Origin: Nocardioides immobilis
Lineage (GTDB): Bacteria > Actinomycetota > Actinomycetes > Propionibacteriales > Nocardioidaceae
Direction of reading: 5' to 3'
Assembly: GCF_003515065.1 (NCBI RefSeq)
Contig: NZ_QXGH01000022.1
Location: 79,626 to 143,625 of the forward strand
Length of the DNA stretch: 64,000 nt
Position 1 is the stretch's first letter. Every line of letters begins with the position of its first letter. The notes under the pieces were generated by a model. The model was not told the origin of the DNA and ran no database searches. It worked only from the letters and a program-made list of their open reading frames with translations. Positions 41,988 through 51,574 of the stretch are shown here, in pieces. Both the position numbers and the translations under genes were made by a program.

Positions 41988-43288
41988 GGCAACCGCTCGA
42001 CCCTCGGGTAGGTGCCGTTGTACGGCGCGGGCGCGTCCGCGGTGCCCGGGGCGGGGTAGGGGTTGTTCCACCACAGTCCGGTCTCGGGCAGGTCGGCCGG
42101 GATCCCCCGGACCGTGCCGATGCCCTGGGCGGTGGCGGTGAGTCGGATCGGCCGGATCCCGTCCTCGGCGAGGGTGTCGAAGGACGCACCGAAGTTGGCG
42201 AACAGCGCGCCGAGGTCCAAGCCGTAGGGCTCGAGGTAGGCCAGCATCGGGTTCACGTCGCGCAGGAGCGTTTCCGCCTCGGGCACCACACCGCTGAGAG
42301 CGTCGGTGAACGCAGGGAGGCGGTCCAGGGTCCGCGGGGCGCGCGCGAGCGTGGTGTCGAGTGCGGGCAGCAGCCCCGCCAGGTCATTGGTGACAGCGGG
42401 AAGGGTCAACAGCGCAGCGTTCAGGTCGGGAGCCGCCACTCGGAGCGACCGGGCGATCGGCGTCAGCGGACCGGCCAGGTCCTGCAGGCTCACCGCGCCC
42501 GCATCGACGTTCTGGATGAGGCCGGGCAGCTCACGGACGACGTTCTCGACGGCGGCCCGCTTGTCGGCCGTTGCGTCGGTGAGCTCCTGGGCCGCCTCCA
42601 CCAAGGTCACGATCTGGCCCTGGCCCGCGTCAAGCGCATCGAGCAGCTCGCGTGCCTCGACCGTGAGCGCGGTCAGGTCGGTGCCCTGCTGCTCCAGCGC
42701 GTCGAGCACGACGTAACCCTCGCGGCCGATGTCACCGGCGGCGGTCACCAAGGCGTCCACCTCGGCTCCGGTCCCCCGAGTCGCGCGACCGAGGCCCCGC
42801 ACCACTTGCTGGAGGGAGGCCCGGGTGGGCGCGTCGAGGGTGGACAGCAGCTCGTCGACGTCGACCGCCGGGATGACCTGTGCGGCGTCGAGCTCCGTGC
42901 CCGAGGACAGCTCCTTGCCGTCGCCGTCGACCACGTCGACGTACGACGAGCCGACGAGCGACTTCACACCGACGCGGACGGTCGCGCCCTCGTGGAGGGG
43001 CGCGGCGCTCGGGTCGAGACTGATCTCGATGCGCACCTCGTCGCCGACGAGATCGCGCGACTCCACTCGCCCGACGGTCACACCGGCGATCCGCACCTCG
43101 CCGGTCTCGAGCAGGTTCTTCGAGTCGTCGACCATGAAGGCCACGCGGTAGTCGTCCGGGTCGGCGACGACCGGGATCGAGCCTCCTGCCTTCACCCAGA
43201 GGAAGGAGAAGCCGACGAGACAGCACAGGGTGAAGCCGAGGACCGTGGCCATGCCCCGGTTCTTTCGCATCGCGTTGATGATCGTCAT
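41984..43288 (-). CDS. mceF: MCE-family protein (sixth in operon, MceF position)
   Basis: 434-aa secreted or membrane-anchored MCE protein. A signal-anchor helix (about 14-33) is followed by the single MCE domain (PVVADPDDYRVAFMVDDSKNL to ISLDPSAAPL) and a long helical region. The symbol follows operon order only. The N-terminal region contains two Cys (TLCCLVG) but no proper lipobox. The C-terminal tail is Pro/Asn/Tyr-rich (WWNNPYPAPG). It overlaps both neighbours by 4 bases. With five siblings it should form the hetero-hexameric lipid tunnel of the importer. Confidence 0.93.
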   Translation of the reverse strand: MTIINAMRKNRGMATVLGFTLCCLVGFSFLWVKAGGSIPVVADPDDYRVAFMVDDSKNLLETGEVRIAGVTVGRVESRDLVGDEVRIEISLDPSAAPLHEGATVRVGVKSLVGSSYVDVVDGDGKELSSGTELDAAQVIPAVDVDELLSTLDAPTRASLQQVVRGLGRATRGTGAEVDALVTAAGDIGREGYVVLDALEQQGTDLTALTVEARELLDALDAGQGQIVTLVEAAQELTDATADKRAAVENVVRELPGLIQNVDAGAVSLQDLAGPLTPIARSLRVAAPDLNAALLTLPAVTNDLAGLLPALDTTLARAPRTLDRLPAFTDALSGVVPEAETLLRDVNPMLAYLEPYGLDLGALFANFGASFDTLAEDGIRPIRLTATAQGIGTVRGIPADLPETGLWWNNPYPAPGTADAPAPYNGTYPRVERLP

Positions 43289-44505
43289 CCGAGTCCCCCT
43301 CCGGTCGGGTCTGTCAGCTTCAGGACGACGTTGGCTCGCCCGAGTCCGCCGTTGACGTCGCCGAGGCTGAAGGACGACGAGGTGTTGTAGATGAACGCGC
43401 CGAGGTGGTCGAGCCAGGGAACCATCCGTGCGGTGACGTCCGGCAGCGTGGAGACCACCGGGCTGAGGTCCCCGAGCGACACCCGCACGTCCGACACCAG
43501 CGGACGCAGGTCGGCGACGATCGGACGCAGCTTGCGCACCACGGGGCGTGCGGACTCGAGGAGGCCGCGGGCGTTGACGACGGTGTCATCGAGGTCGGCG
43601 AGCGCATCGGGAAGGTCACCCGACGCCTCGTTGAGGGCGACGAGGGCCGGGCTGAGCAGGTGGCTCAGCTGAGCCGAGTTCAGCATCGACTCCCGCAGGG
43701 TCCGGGTGACGCCGGGCAGCGAGCTCAGCGTCTGACCGACCTGCCTGTCGTTGCGGGCGAGAACCCCCAAGGTGGTTGCCAGCGAGTCCGCCAGCGACGT
43801 CAGCCGGGCATCGTCCTCGCCGGCCGCCTGGGAGATCTGGGCGACAGCCGTCACCAGGTGCTCGAGGTTCGCCCTCCGCCGGTGGAGCGCGTTGACCACC
43901 GGCTCGAAGCTGGAGACGGCGCCGTCCAGGGCCCGGACCCCGTCGGGCAGGTTGGCTGGAGCATCTGCCAGTGCGACGTCCGCCTGCGTGACAAGGTCCG
44001 TGAGGGCGTTGCGGGCCCGGGCGTCGAGCTCGTTGAGCAGCTCATAGGGCTGCAGCACCCGTTCGGTCTGGGTCATCGGGATCGTCCCGCCCTCGTCGAG
44101 CGGCGCCGCCGGCGGGCCACCCGGGTCGAGCGCGACGTACATGACGTTCAACGGCGTCTTCGATCGCATGACGAGGCGGGCGTTCGTGTAGACCTTCTGG
44201 TCCGGGTCGATCGTGAACTTCAACCGAGCCGCGCCCTCGTCAGTGACGTCGGCGCCGGTGATCTTGCCGACCGAGATGCCGGCGATCCGCACCTCCTGCC
44301 TGGCTGCCAGCTGGACAGCGGGCGCCTGGTCGAACTCGGCGGAGAACTCGAACGTGTCCGCCGTCGGCGACACGACGTCGTACTTCGTGAACAGGTAGAC
44401 GGTCGTCATGGTGCCGACCACCAGCAGGGCGACGACGATCGCGACGTCGCGTTTGAGGCCCGGCGTGTTCTGGACCCGGCCCCACAGAGCACTCAGCTTC
44501 TTCAC
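43285..44505 (-). CDS. mceE: MCE-family protein (fifth, MceE position)
   Basis: 406-aa MCE protein with an N-terminal signal-anchor helix (about 20-40) and an MCE domain with FEFSAEFDQAPAVQ and EVRIAGISVGKITG, followed by a long coiled helical region. A GTG start with GGAG 7 bases upstream is chosen; it overlaps the preceding stop (GTGA). In mycobacteria the fifth protein is usually a lipoprotein with a Cys-containing lipobox; no such Cys is present here. The symbol reflects position, not proven orthology. Confidence 0.93.
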   Translation of the reverse strand: MKKLSALWGRVQNTPGLKRDVAIVVALLVVGTMTTVYLFTKYDVVSPTADTFEFSAEFDQAPAVQLAARQEVRIAGISVGKITGADVTDEGAARLKFTIDPDQKVYTNARLVMRSKTPLNVMYVALDPGGPPAAPLDEGGTIPMTQTERVLQPYELLNELDARARNALTDLVTQADVALADAPANLPDGVRALDGAVSSFEPVVNALHRRRANLEHLVTAVAQISQAAGEDDARLTSLADSLATTLGVLARNDRQVGQTLSSLPGVTRTLRESMLNSAQLSHLLSPALVALNEASGDLPDALADLDDTVVNARGLLESARPVVRKLRPIVADLRPLVSDVRVSLGDLSPVVSTLPDVTARMVPWLDHLGAFIYNTSSSFSLGDVNGGLGRANVVLKLTDPTGGGLG

Positions 44506-45890
44506 CGCGACACTCCTGCGTTGTCGAGAACGTCGTTGCGCAGCGCGGGGTCGTCGATCCCGGCGTTGTCGAGCGCCAGGTTCACCAGGTTGTCCAGCGA
44601 GAACGGCACGCCACTGATCGAGTCGAGGCCGACACCCGCCTGGAACGCCAGGGTGGATCCCCGCGAGTCCTGACCCATCGAGGCCCGGTCGATGTTCGTC
44701 GCCATGTAGGCAAGCTCCTGGTAGACCTTGTGGTCGGCCTGATAGCCCTCCGCGCTCCGGGAGTACGGCCCGCTGCCGACCCACGGGTTCAGCAGGAAGT
44801 CCATGACCGGGCCCTTGACCCTGGCCATCACCGGCCCGCGGAGGTCCCGGAGGATGCCCGTCGCCTGATCCGTGACCGGGACCAGCTGCTCGACGGCGGG
44901 TCGCAGCTCCCGAAGAGTCGGCACGAGGTCGCGCAGGACCGGCTGCGCGATCCGGAGCGTCGGCTTCAGGTCGACGAGCAGGTTGGCGAGCTCGGGGGTG
45001 GCCGGCTGCAACGACGACGCCGTGGTCTCGAGCCGGGTGACGACGTCGGCAAGGCCGTTCATCCCGTCTCCCCCCTGCTCCAGGGTCGCTGGCAGCTCGG
45101 CGAGGACGGTGCTCAGCTCGTCGCGGTGCCGGGCGAGGGTGGACGAAGTGGTCGCGAGGTCCGTGACCGTCGCATCGAGCTGACCATCGGTCCGCGTGAG
45201 GGCGCGCGCCGCGGCATCCAGACGGCTGACGATCCCGTGGAGGTCCTGACGAGGCCTGGTGCCCTGGGCGGATTCGAGGACCGGCGTCACGGGCCGGAGC
45301 ACGTCTGGCGCGGAGTCGAGCAGGTCGGGGATCTCGTCCGAGCTCTCGGAGAGCGTCGGGCCCGCATTTCCGACCAGCCCCTGGAGCGCCTCGCGCGCAT
45401 CCGCCGGAAGCGCCTCGACGATGGTGTCGAGCTCGACCGGGATGCTCGTGCGCTGGATCGGGATCTCGCCCGCGAAGGCGCCCTCACCACCGGGGTGCAG
45501 CTCGATCGCATACCGACCGCCGAGCAACGTGCGCGGCTCGATGTTGGCGGTCGGCGTGGAGCCGAGCTTGTCGACGATGCCCTCGTCCAGCTTCATGGTC
45601 ACCAGGGCGGTGCCATCGTCGGTGCCATCGATGTCCGTGACCTTGCCGACCGTGATACCGGCCATCTTCACCGACGAGTCGTGGGCTCGAAGCTTGTACT
45701 GACTGCTGAACTCGGCCGTGATCGTGTCGCCGCCACTGAGCAGGTTCGTGATCTGCGGCTTCATCGCCAGGAGGCCGATGACGACGGCGGTCACGACGTA
45801 GAGCGAGAGTCCCAGCTTCACGATCCGAGCGCGACCGGTACGAACAGGCGGGGCCGCGAGCGCCCTGCGGAGTCGACGAAGAATGTTCAT
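44502..45890 (-). CDS. mceD: MCE-family protein (fourth, MceD position)
   Basis: 462-aa MCE protein. A basic N-terminus (MNILRRLRRALAAPP) precedes the membrane anchor (about 25-43); the MCE domain contains ITAEFSSQYKLRAHDSSVKM and AGITVGKVTDIDG. The remainder is predicted long helices that would line the lipid channel. There is an 11-base gap to the preceding mce gene, the only one in the mce block that is not overlapped. The symbol is by operon order. Confidence 0.93.
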   Translation of the reverse strand: MNILRRLRRALAAPPVRTGRARIVKLGLSLYVVTAVVIGLLAMKPQITNLLSGGDTITAEFSSQYKLRAHDSSVKMAGITVGKVTDIDGTDDGTALVTMKLDEGIVDKLGSTPTANIEPRTLLGGRYAIELHPGGEGAFAGEIPIQRTSIPVELDTIVEALPADAREALQGLVGNAGPTLSESSDEIPDLLDSAPDVLRPVTPVLESAQGTRPRQDLHGIVSRLDAAARALTRTDGQLDATVTDLATTSSTLARHRDELSTVLAELPATLEQGGDGMNGLADVVTRLETTASSLQPATPELANLLVDLKPTLRIAQPVLRDLVPTLRELRPAVEQLVPVTDQATGILRDLRGPVMARVKGPVMDFLLNPWVGSGPYSRSAEGYQADHKVYQELAYMATNIDRASMGQDSRGSTLAFQAGVGLDSISGVPFSLDNLVNLALDNAGIDDPALRNDVLDNAGVSR

Positions 45891-45902
45891 GAGATCGCTT
45901 CC

Positions 45903-47171
45903 TCAGTCCCTCACGTCGGTGTTGGTGCTGTGGTTCCACGCAGTGCCGGGCACTGGGTAGGCCTCCTGCCCGTAGAGCGGGTCCGGCAGGCCGTTGACGC
46001 TGAACAGGCCGACCCCGGTGAGCATCGCCGCGAAGTAGTGCTGGTCGTCGCTGCCGAGGGTGCCGCTCAGCAGGTCGTGCTGGCTGAAGAAGCGACCCAT
46101 ATCTCCGGCGTACGGAGCGGCGGGGAAGAGCAGCTCGGCGAGACTCTGCACGCCGTCGCTCACCCGCGGGATCAACGGCCGGGCGTCGGCCAGGGTGGAG
46201 GTCAGGTCGATGACGACCGGCTCTGCCTGCTCGGCAATGCCCGGAACACGCTCCAGCGGGTCGACCGAGTTGCGAAGGAACGCACGGAGCGAGCCCGACG
46301 ACCGGCCGAGCGCCTCGCCACCAGGACGGAGGTCGCGAACGGCGACCCTCGCGTCGGCCAGCGGCGGATGGAGAGCATCGAGCGCACCCCGGGCGTCACG
46401 GAGCGTGGGCGGCAACGCCTCGACCGTTCGGCGCAACGGATCACCGTCATCGACCGAGAGCGCGCTCACCGTCAGGTCAGCGTTGTGCATCAGCGCGGCG
46501 ATCTGGTCCTCCCTGCCCCGGAACCGGCTCACCAGTCGCGTGGCACTGGTGAGCGTCCCCGGGAGGTCGGCTGACGGGCTGGTGAGCGCACCCGTCACCA
46601 CTTCGAGATCGGCGAGCAGCTCGGGCGAACGGGCAAGGACGACGTTCAGGTCCTGGCCGTGGCCGGCCAGACCGGTGGACAGCTCCCGAAGGGCCACCTG
46701 GAGCTGCCGCCGAGTCGCGGGATCGAAGGCGCCGAGGATGTCCTCGACGGAGGTCGACGGCGTGGTCTGCTCGAGCGGGATGCCGTCCGCGCCCAGCTCG
46801 CCGGCGTCGGCGGTGCCCGGGTCGAGGTCGACGTACTTCTTGCCCAGTGCGGAGATGTTCCCGACGAAGGCAGTGGCGTCTTCGTAGATCTCCTGCTCGC
46901 CGTCGAGGCGGAGGGTCACCTCGGCGGCGCCGTCGACGTACTCGATCTCCGACACGGTGCCGACCCGGGCACCGCTGGTGCGGACCTCTTTGCCGGTCTT
47001 GAGGATGCCGACGTCGCTGAAGGTCGCCGTGACGTAGGTGTACTTCTTGGCGGGCAGTGCGCCGCCGGTCTGGACGATGCCGCCGACGATCGCTACCACG
47101 ACAAGCAGCGCCAAGGTGCCGATCCCGAACATGAACCGGCGGGCTTCGTCGCGATGAACTGGCATGGTCAT
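45903..47171 (-). CDS. mceC: MCE-family protein (third, MceC position)
   Basis: 422-aa MCE protein with anchor helix (about 15-35), MCE domain (YTYVTATFSDVGILKTGKEV, SGARVGTVSEIEYVDG) and long helical region. Its tail ends in a Tyr/Asn-containing segment (DPLYGQEAYPVPGTAWNHST), as in several mycobacterial Mce proteins. The ATG shares one base with the previous stop. The symbol is positional. Confidence 0.93.
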   Translation of the reverse strand: MTMPVHRDEARRFMFGIGTLALLVVVAIVGGIVQTGGALPAKKYTYVTATFSDVGILKTGKEVRTSGARVGTVSEIEYVDGAAEVTLRLDGEQEIYEDATAFVGNISALGKKYVDLDPGTADAGELGADGIPLEQTTPSTSVEDILGAFDPATRRQLQVALRELSTGLAGHGQDLNVVLARSPELLADLEVVTGALTSPSADLPGTLTSATRLVSRFRGREDQIAALMHNADLTVSALSVDDGDPLRRTVEALPPTLRDARGALDALHPPLADARVAVRDLRPGGEALGRSSGSLRAFLRNSVDPLERVPGIAEQAEPVVIDLTSTLADARPLIPRVSDGVQSLAELLFPAAPYAGDMGRFFSQHDLLSGTLGSDDQHYFAAMLTGVGLFSVNGLPDPLYGQEAYPVPGTAWNHSTNTDVRD

Positions 47172-48583
47172 CAGTTGCCGCCTCCGAGAAGCTGGTCGAG
47201 GAGCTGCTCCTCCTGGCGCGGGTTCAAGCCGAGGGCACTGGTCGGGTCGGCCTTTGCCCCGTCACGTCGACCGCCGAGCAAGCCGTCGAGCCCCCCGAGC
47301 AGGCCATCGAGCGGACCGTCGCCCAGCAAGTCCTCCGGCAACAACCCGCCACCGGTGCCGTCGTTCGTCGTCGTCGGCTGGTCCACGCCCTGGTTGGCGG
47401 GCAGCAGCGACGTCAGCAGACTGTCGAGGGTGGTCGGCGTGACGTACACGACGCCCCGGAAGTAGTGCGAGATGCCGTCACGCCCGTTGGTGCTCAGCGC
47501 CCACTTCCGGACGAACTCCATGACGCCGTGGAGGTTCTCGTCGAGGAGCTCGCGTCCGATCGGGCGTAGCGATGCCGCTGTCGTGCGCAGGTCGGGACCG
47601 GTCGCTCGGAGCTGGGCGACGACAGGGGCAGCCTGGTCGAGCAGCGCATCGGCCTCGGCGAGCACCGGCTCCAGCGAGCCGAGCGCAGGATCCGCGGCCG
47701 CGGCGAAGTCCTTGAGCTCCGCCACCACGTCGGACAGGTCGTCGGTGATCGGGCGGATCGCCCGCAGGGTCGGTGTCAGCTCGCCGGCCACGCCACTGAG
47801 GTCCGCAAGGGTCCGACGGGCGGAGGTGAGCGTGCCCGGCAGCTCGATCAGGGTCTGCTCGAGCGCCTCCTCCTGGACGGCGACCGAGTTGAGGATCTCG
47901 GTCGTGGACCCGATCAGCCGGTCGAGCGTGCGACCACCGTCCTGCGCCACTGCGGTGGCGACCGGGTCGGTGGCAGCCACCAGGTCTTCGAGCACCTGGT
48001 TGTGCTCACCGAGGAGGTCACCGAGCTCCTCGGCGTTCTCCATCGCCGGGGCCAGCGCCTTGATGGCTGCAGCAACCTCGCCACCGTTGGCATCGAGGCC
48101 CTCGCCGAGGGCGGTGACGACCGCGGCCAGCGACGCTGCCGTCGGTTCGTGGAACGTGTTGAGGACGTCTTGCAACGTCACCGCCGAGGACACCTGATCC
48201 GCCGGAATCACCGCGGGCTCCAGGAAGGGGCGGTCGGCCGAGCCCTCATCGAGATCGACGAAGTTCTCACCGAGGAGGTTGACGGGCCGCACGGTGAGCG
48301 TTGCGTCGTCGTGGATGGGGAGCACCCCTTCGGCGACCTCGAGCTCGACCCGCGCCTTGCCGTCGACCAGCTCGATGCTCGCGACCTGACCGACCAGGAC
48401 GCCGGACGCCCGGACCTCGTTGCCCTCGGCGAGCGCCTGGGCATCAGCGATGGTCGCCACGACGCGAGTGCCGTCGTCGGCCGACTCGCCGCCGTCCCGT
48501 AGGAGGACGACCGCAACCAGGGCCATCAGGAGCACGGCCACGGCGCCAACGGCGAGTGGTGACCGCCTGAGCGTGGTGATCAA
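47171..48583 (-). CDS. mceB: MCE-family protein (second, MceB position)
   Basis: 470-aa MCE protein with anchor helix (about 8-30) and an MCE domain containing RVVATIADAQALAEGNEVRA and SGVLVGQVASIELVDGKARV. The long helical part is followed by a flexible Gly/Asp/Leu-rich tail with repeated LLGG units (about 425-460), unusual among the six. It overlaps mceA by 4 bases. The symbol is positional. Confidence 0.92.
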   Translation of the reverse strand: MITTLRRSPLAVGAVAVLLMALVAVVLLRDGGESADDGTRVVATIADAQALAEGNEVRASGVLVGQVASIELVDGKARVELEVAEGVLPIHDDATLTVRPVNLLGENFVDLDEGSADRPFLEPAVIPADQVSSAVTLQDVLNTFHEPTAASLAAVVTALGEGLDANGGEVAAAIKALAPAMENAEELGDLLGEHNQVLEDLVAATDPVATAVAQDGGRTLDRLIGSTTEILNSVAVQEEALEQTLIELPGTLTSARRTLADLSGVAGELTPTLRAIRPITDDLSDVVAELKDFAAAADPALGSLEPVLAEADALLDQAAPVVAQLRATGPDLRTTAASLRPIGRELLDENLHGVMEFVRKWALSTNGRDGISHYFRGVVYVTPTTLDSLLTSLLPANQGVDQPTTTNDGTGGGLLPEDLLGDGPLDGLLGGLDGLLGGRRDGAKADPTSALGLNPRQEEQLLDQLLGGGN

Positions 48584-49830
48584 TGGATCTCATCTCCGTT
48601 CGCGTCGCTCCAGGGCTGGTCGGCGACCTGACCCGGAACCGGCTCCTGCCACTGCGTCATTCCGGGCGGGAGCACTCCGGGGTTGCTGTTGAAGGACGTC
48701 GCGGAGACCGGGATCATGGCGCGCCCGAAGTGGCCCGCGGAGTTCTTGGCGGAGAACAGGGACGTCCAGTTGGTGAGGAACCCGATGACCTCCGGCGTGT
48801 ACGGCCGGAGGAACGACACCGCCGGCTGGACCGACGACAGGCTGGACTGGAGGTCCTCGAGCACCGGCGTCCCGTTGCTCAGGAGCGCCGGCGTGTGCCC
48901 GAGCAGGGTCCTGGCAGCGCTGAGCGTCGGCCGCAGCTCCGCGACGACTGGCCGCAGGTCCGTCAGGACCGGCTTCAGCCGGGCGGCCACGGCAGGCAGC
49001 TCGTCCGTGGCCGGGCGGAGGTCCTCGAGGAGCGGGATGGTCTCGTCCACGGCCCCCGGGATCGCGGTGAAGAGCCGGTTGCCCGCGTCGATCGTCGAGC
49101 TGACCTCGTCGAGCGAGGTGCGCAGCTGGTCCTGCTGTTGCGCCGCCGTGGTCAGCACGGAGGTGAGGTTGGTGACGGTCGTCGACAGCTCGGTGTCCCG
49201 CTCGGCGAGAACCGAGGTGATCTGGCGCAGGTCGGTCAGCAGCCGACGGATCGCCGGGCCGTCCTTGCCCACCGCTCGCAGCACCTCGCCGAAAGCCTCG
49301 GCGAACGGCCCGGCCGTCCGCAATGTCTCGTTGAGCGTGCCGACATTGGGGGCGATGGTCTGCTCGAGGTCGGCGACCAGGTGCCGCACCTTTCGCCGTG
49401 TAGGTGCGTCCAGTGCCGCGAAGATGTCGTCGAGCTCGACCCGTTCGGTCGTGGCCGTCACGACCTTCCCGGACGGAAGGGCGGCGTTGTCCTCGGGACC
49501 GGCAGTGAGCAGCACCTCTCGGCGACCGAGGAGCGAGTTCCAGCCGATCCGTGCCCGGGTGCCGGCATTCAAGGGCGCCCAAGCCTCGTCGATGGTCACT
49601 GTCAGCTGCGCCGCGTTCCCCTTGACCGCGACGTCGGTGATCTCGCCCACCTCGCGGCCCGCGATCCGCACGGGCGTCCCGGCCACGACACCGTCGGCTG
49701 CCGGCACCATGAGGCGCAGCTCGTACTCGTCGTCCGATCCGCCGCTCGTCGCGAACAGGACCACCACGGCTGCCACGAGGAGGGCCAGCCCGGCTACCGC
49801 CGCACGCGGAAGGTGAAGGAGCTTCGACAC
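48580..49830 (-). CDS. mceA: MCE-family protein (first, MceA position)
   Basis: 416-aa MCE protein, first of six. The signal-anchor helix (about 10-28) is followed by the MCE domain with YELRLMVPAADGVVAGTPVR and IAGREVGEITDVAVKG. The extended helical region ends in a Pro/Trp-rich tail. It starts 2 bases before the ATPase stop region, which points to one polycistronic mRNA running from the YrbE permeases. The symbol is positional. Confidence 0.93.
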   Translation of the reverse strand: MSKLLHLPRAAVAGLALLVAAVVVLFATSGGSDDEYELRLMVPAADGVVAGTPVRIAGREVGEITDVAVKGNAAQLTVTIDEAWAPLNAGTRARIGWNSLLGRREVLLTAGPEDNAALPSGKVVTATTERVELDDIFAALDAPTRRKVRHLVADLEQTIAPNVGTLNETLRTAGPFAEAFGEVLRAVGKDGPAIRRLLTDLRQITSVLAERDTELSTTVTNLTSVLTTAAQQQDQLRTSLDEVSSTIDAGNRLFTAIPGAVDETIPLLEDLRPATDELPAVAARLKPVLTDLRPVVAELRPTLSAARTLLGHTPALLSNGTPVLEDLQSSLSSVQPAVSFLRPYTPEVIGFLTNWTSLFSAKNSAGHFGRAMIPVSATSFNSNPGVLPPGMTQWQEPVPGQVADQPWSDANGDEIH

Positions 49831-49832
49831 GC

Positions 49833-50645
49833 TCAGTCCATCCCGAGGGGGCCGACGGCGTCCCCTGCGAGGAACTGCCGGACGAACGGGTCGTCGGAGC
49901 CGAACGCACCATCGGCGTCGCCGTAGTGGACCATCTGGCCCTTCCAGATGACGGCGACGTAGTCGCTCACGGTGCGCGCGGTCGGGATGTCGTGGGTGAT
50001 GACGATGTACGTCCCGCCGTGCTCCTGGTGCACCTGCGAGATGAGCTGCGAGAGGAGCTTCGTGCGGACCGGGTCAAGGCCCGAGTCGGGCTCGTCGAAG
50101 AGCACCACGTCAGGACGCATCACCAGGGCCCGCGCGAACCCGGCCCGCTTGCGCATGCCGCCGGAGATCTCGTTGGGGGCCTTGTGGATCGCGCCCTCGA
50201 GGCCGACCTCCTGCAGGTTGCTCATGACGATCTCGCGGATCTCGTCCTCGCTCTTGTCGGTGTGCTTGCGGAGCGGGAACGCGACGTTGTCGTAGATGTT
50301 CATGGAGCCGAACAGAGCGCCGTCCTGGAAGAGCACCCCGAAGCGCTTGCGCAGCTCGTACCGCTCGATCTCGGACACGCGCCAGATGTCGGTCCCGAAC
50401 ACGCGAACCTCACCGGCGTCCGGCTCGAGCAGGCCGACGATGTGCTTGAGCAGGACGCTCTTCCCGGTGCCGGACGGACCGAGCACCGTCGTGATCGCGT
50501 CGTCCTTGAAGTCGACGCTGAGGCCGCGAAGGATGTGCGACGAGCCGAACTTCTTGTGGATGTCGCGGATCTCGATCGTGTGCTCCGCCGCCGGTGCGGC
50601 GTTCGGCGCGGCGACACCGCTGGCGTGCTCGAGCAGCATGGTCAT
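49833..50645 (-). CDS. Mce-system ABC ATPase (MlaF/MceG-like)
   Basis: 270-aa ABC transporter ATPase. Walker A is GPSGTGKS, Q-loop VLFQDGALFG, signature ISGGMRKRAGFARAL and Walker B VVLFDEPDSGLD. The Phe-Gln-Asp-Gly-Ala-Leu-Phe segment is typical of MlaF/Mkl ATPases. AGGAGAGA 5 bases before ATG 50645 supports the start. It sits between the YrbE permease and MCE genes, whereas mycobacteria encode their shared MceG elsewhere. It energises lipid import through the YrbE pair. Confidence 0.95.
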   Translation of the reverse strand: MTMLLEHASGVAAPNAAPAAEHTIEIRDIHKKFGSSHILRGLSVDFKDDAITTVLGPSGTGKSVLLKHIVGLLEPDAGEVRVFGTDIWRVSEIERYELRKRFGVLFQDGALFGSMNIYDNVAFPLRKHTDKSEDEIREIVMSNLQEVGLEGAIHKAPNEISGGMRKRAGFARALVMRPDVVLFDEPDSGLDPVRTKLLSQLISQVHQEHGGTYIVITHDIPTARTVSDYVAVIWKGQMVHYGDADGAFGSDDPFVRQFLAGDAVGPLGMD

Positions 50646-50670
50646 GGTCTCTCTCCTGGATTGGCTGGGG

Positions 50671-50698
50671 CGGCGGGCGGCGGGCGGCAGGCGGCAGG
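50671..50698. repeat. Heptanucleotide tandem repeat
   Basis: Four 7-base units, two CGGCGGG followed by two CGGCAGG, lie in the 59-base gap between the second permease gene and the ATPase. Copy number could vary by slippage and change the spacing or RNA folding before the ATPase ribosome-binding site. Confidence 0.6.
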
Positions 50699-50704
50699 CG
50701 ACGC

Positions 50705-51574
50705 TCAGGTTCCGAATGCCTGATCGAGCACGTTTCCGTAGAACAGCTGGGCGAGGATCATCGAGATCAGGCTGATCAGGACGAGGTTGACGAGCATCGA
50801 CTGGGCGGTGGCCCGCCCGACGCCGACGGGTCCGCCCTTGGCGGTGTAGCCGTAGTAGGAGGACACGATCGTGACGACGATGCCGATGAGGCTGGCCCAG
50901 AACGTTGCGACGATGAGGTCGCGCGGCCCCTGCAGCAGGTAGAGGACGTCCCAGAAGCCGCCCGCCGAGACCGCGTTCAGCAGGTCGACCATGAACAGCT
51001 TCGTCGCCACGAAGTGGACGACAAGGCCGGTGACGAACAGGGCAGGCAGGACGACGGCAGCGGCGACGACGCGGGTGCTGACCAGGTAGGGGATGGACCG
51101 GACGCCCATCACCTCCATGGCGTCGATCTCCTCGCTGATCCGCATGGCGCCGAGCTCGGCGACGATGCCGCAACCCGCCTTCGCGGCGAGCACCCACCCG
51201 AACACGATCTCGACGACGCCGCGCATCATCGGGATGGCGGGGACAGATGCGACGTAGCTCTCGAGCCCGAGGCCCTCGAACAGCGCGGTCCCCGTGACCC
51301 CGAGGAGGGCGCCGAGCATGAACAGCATGAACACGACCACGAGGCCGTTGGAGCGGAACAACAGCCCGGCCTGCCGGAACACCTCCGACGGGAACAGCCG
51401 GATCGCGGCCGGGCACTCGCGGAGCACACGGAGGCCGAAGGAGACCAGCTCGCCGGCATCCGCGAAGGGGCGGCTCCACGCCTGGTCGTACGCCGTACGG
51501 GCTTCCCGCGCGGCGTGCTTGGCACGGTCGACGGCGTCCGGCTGCTCGTTGGTGGGTACGGCGAGATCGGTCAC
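50705..51574 (-). CDS. yrbEB: YrbE/MlaE-family ABC permease (second)
   Basis: 289-aa integral membrane permease. The family core lies in GCGIVAELGAMRISEEIDAMEVMGV, quoted here only as the EEIDAMEVMGV loop, which contacts the ATPase; about five to six helices are visible. A GTG start at 51574 overlaps the first permease stop by 4 bases; the longer upstream frame is antisense-like Arg-rich sequence. With the first permease it forms the membrane core of the Mce importer. Confidence 0.93.
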   Translation of the reverse strand: MTDLAVPTNEQPDAVDRAKHAAREARTAYDQAWSRPFADAGELVSFGLRVLRECPAAIRLFPSEVFRQAGLLFRSNGLVVVFMLFMLGALLGVTGTALFEGLGLESYVASVPAIPMMRGVVEIVFGWVLAAKAGCGIVAELGAMRISEEIDAMEVMGVRSIPYLVSTRVVAAAVVLPALFVTGLVVHFVATKLFMVDLLNAVSAGGFWDVLYLLQGPRDLIVATFWASLIGIVVTIVSSYYGYTAKGGPVGVGRATAQSMLVNLVLISLISMILAQLFYGNVLDQAFGT

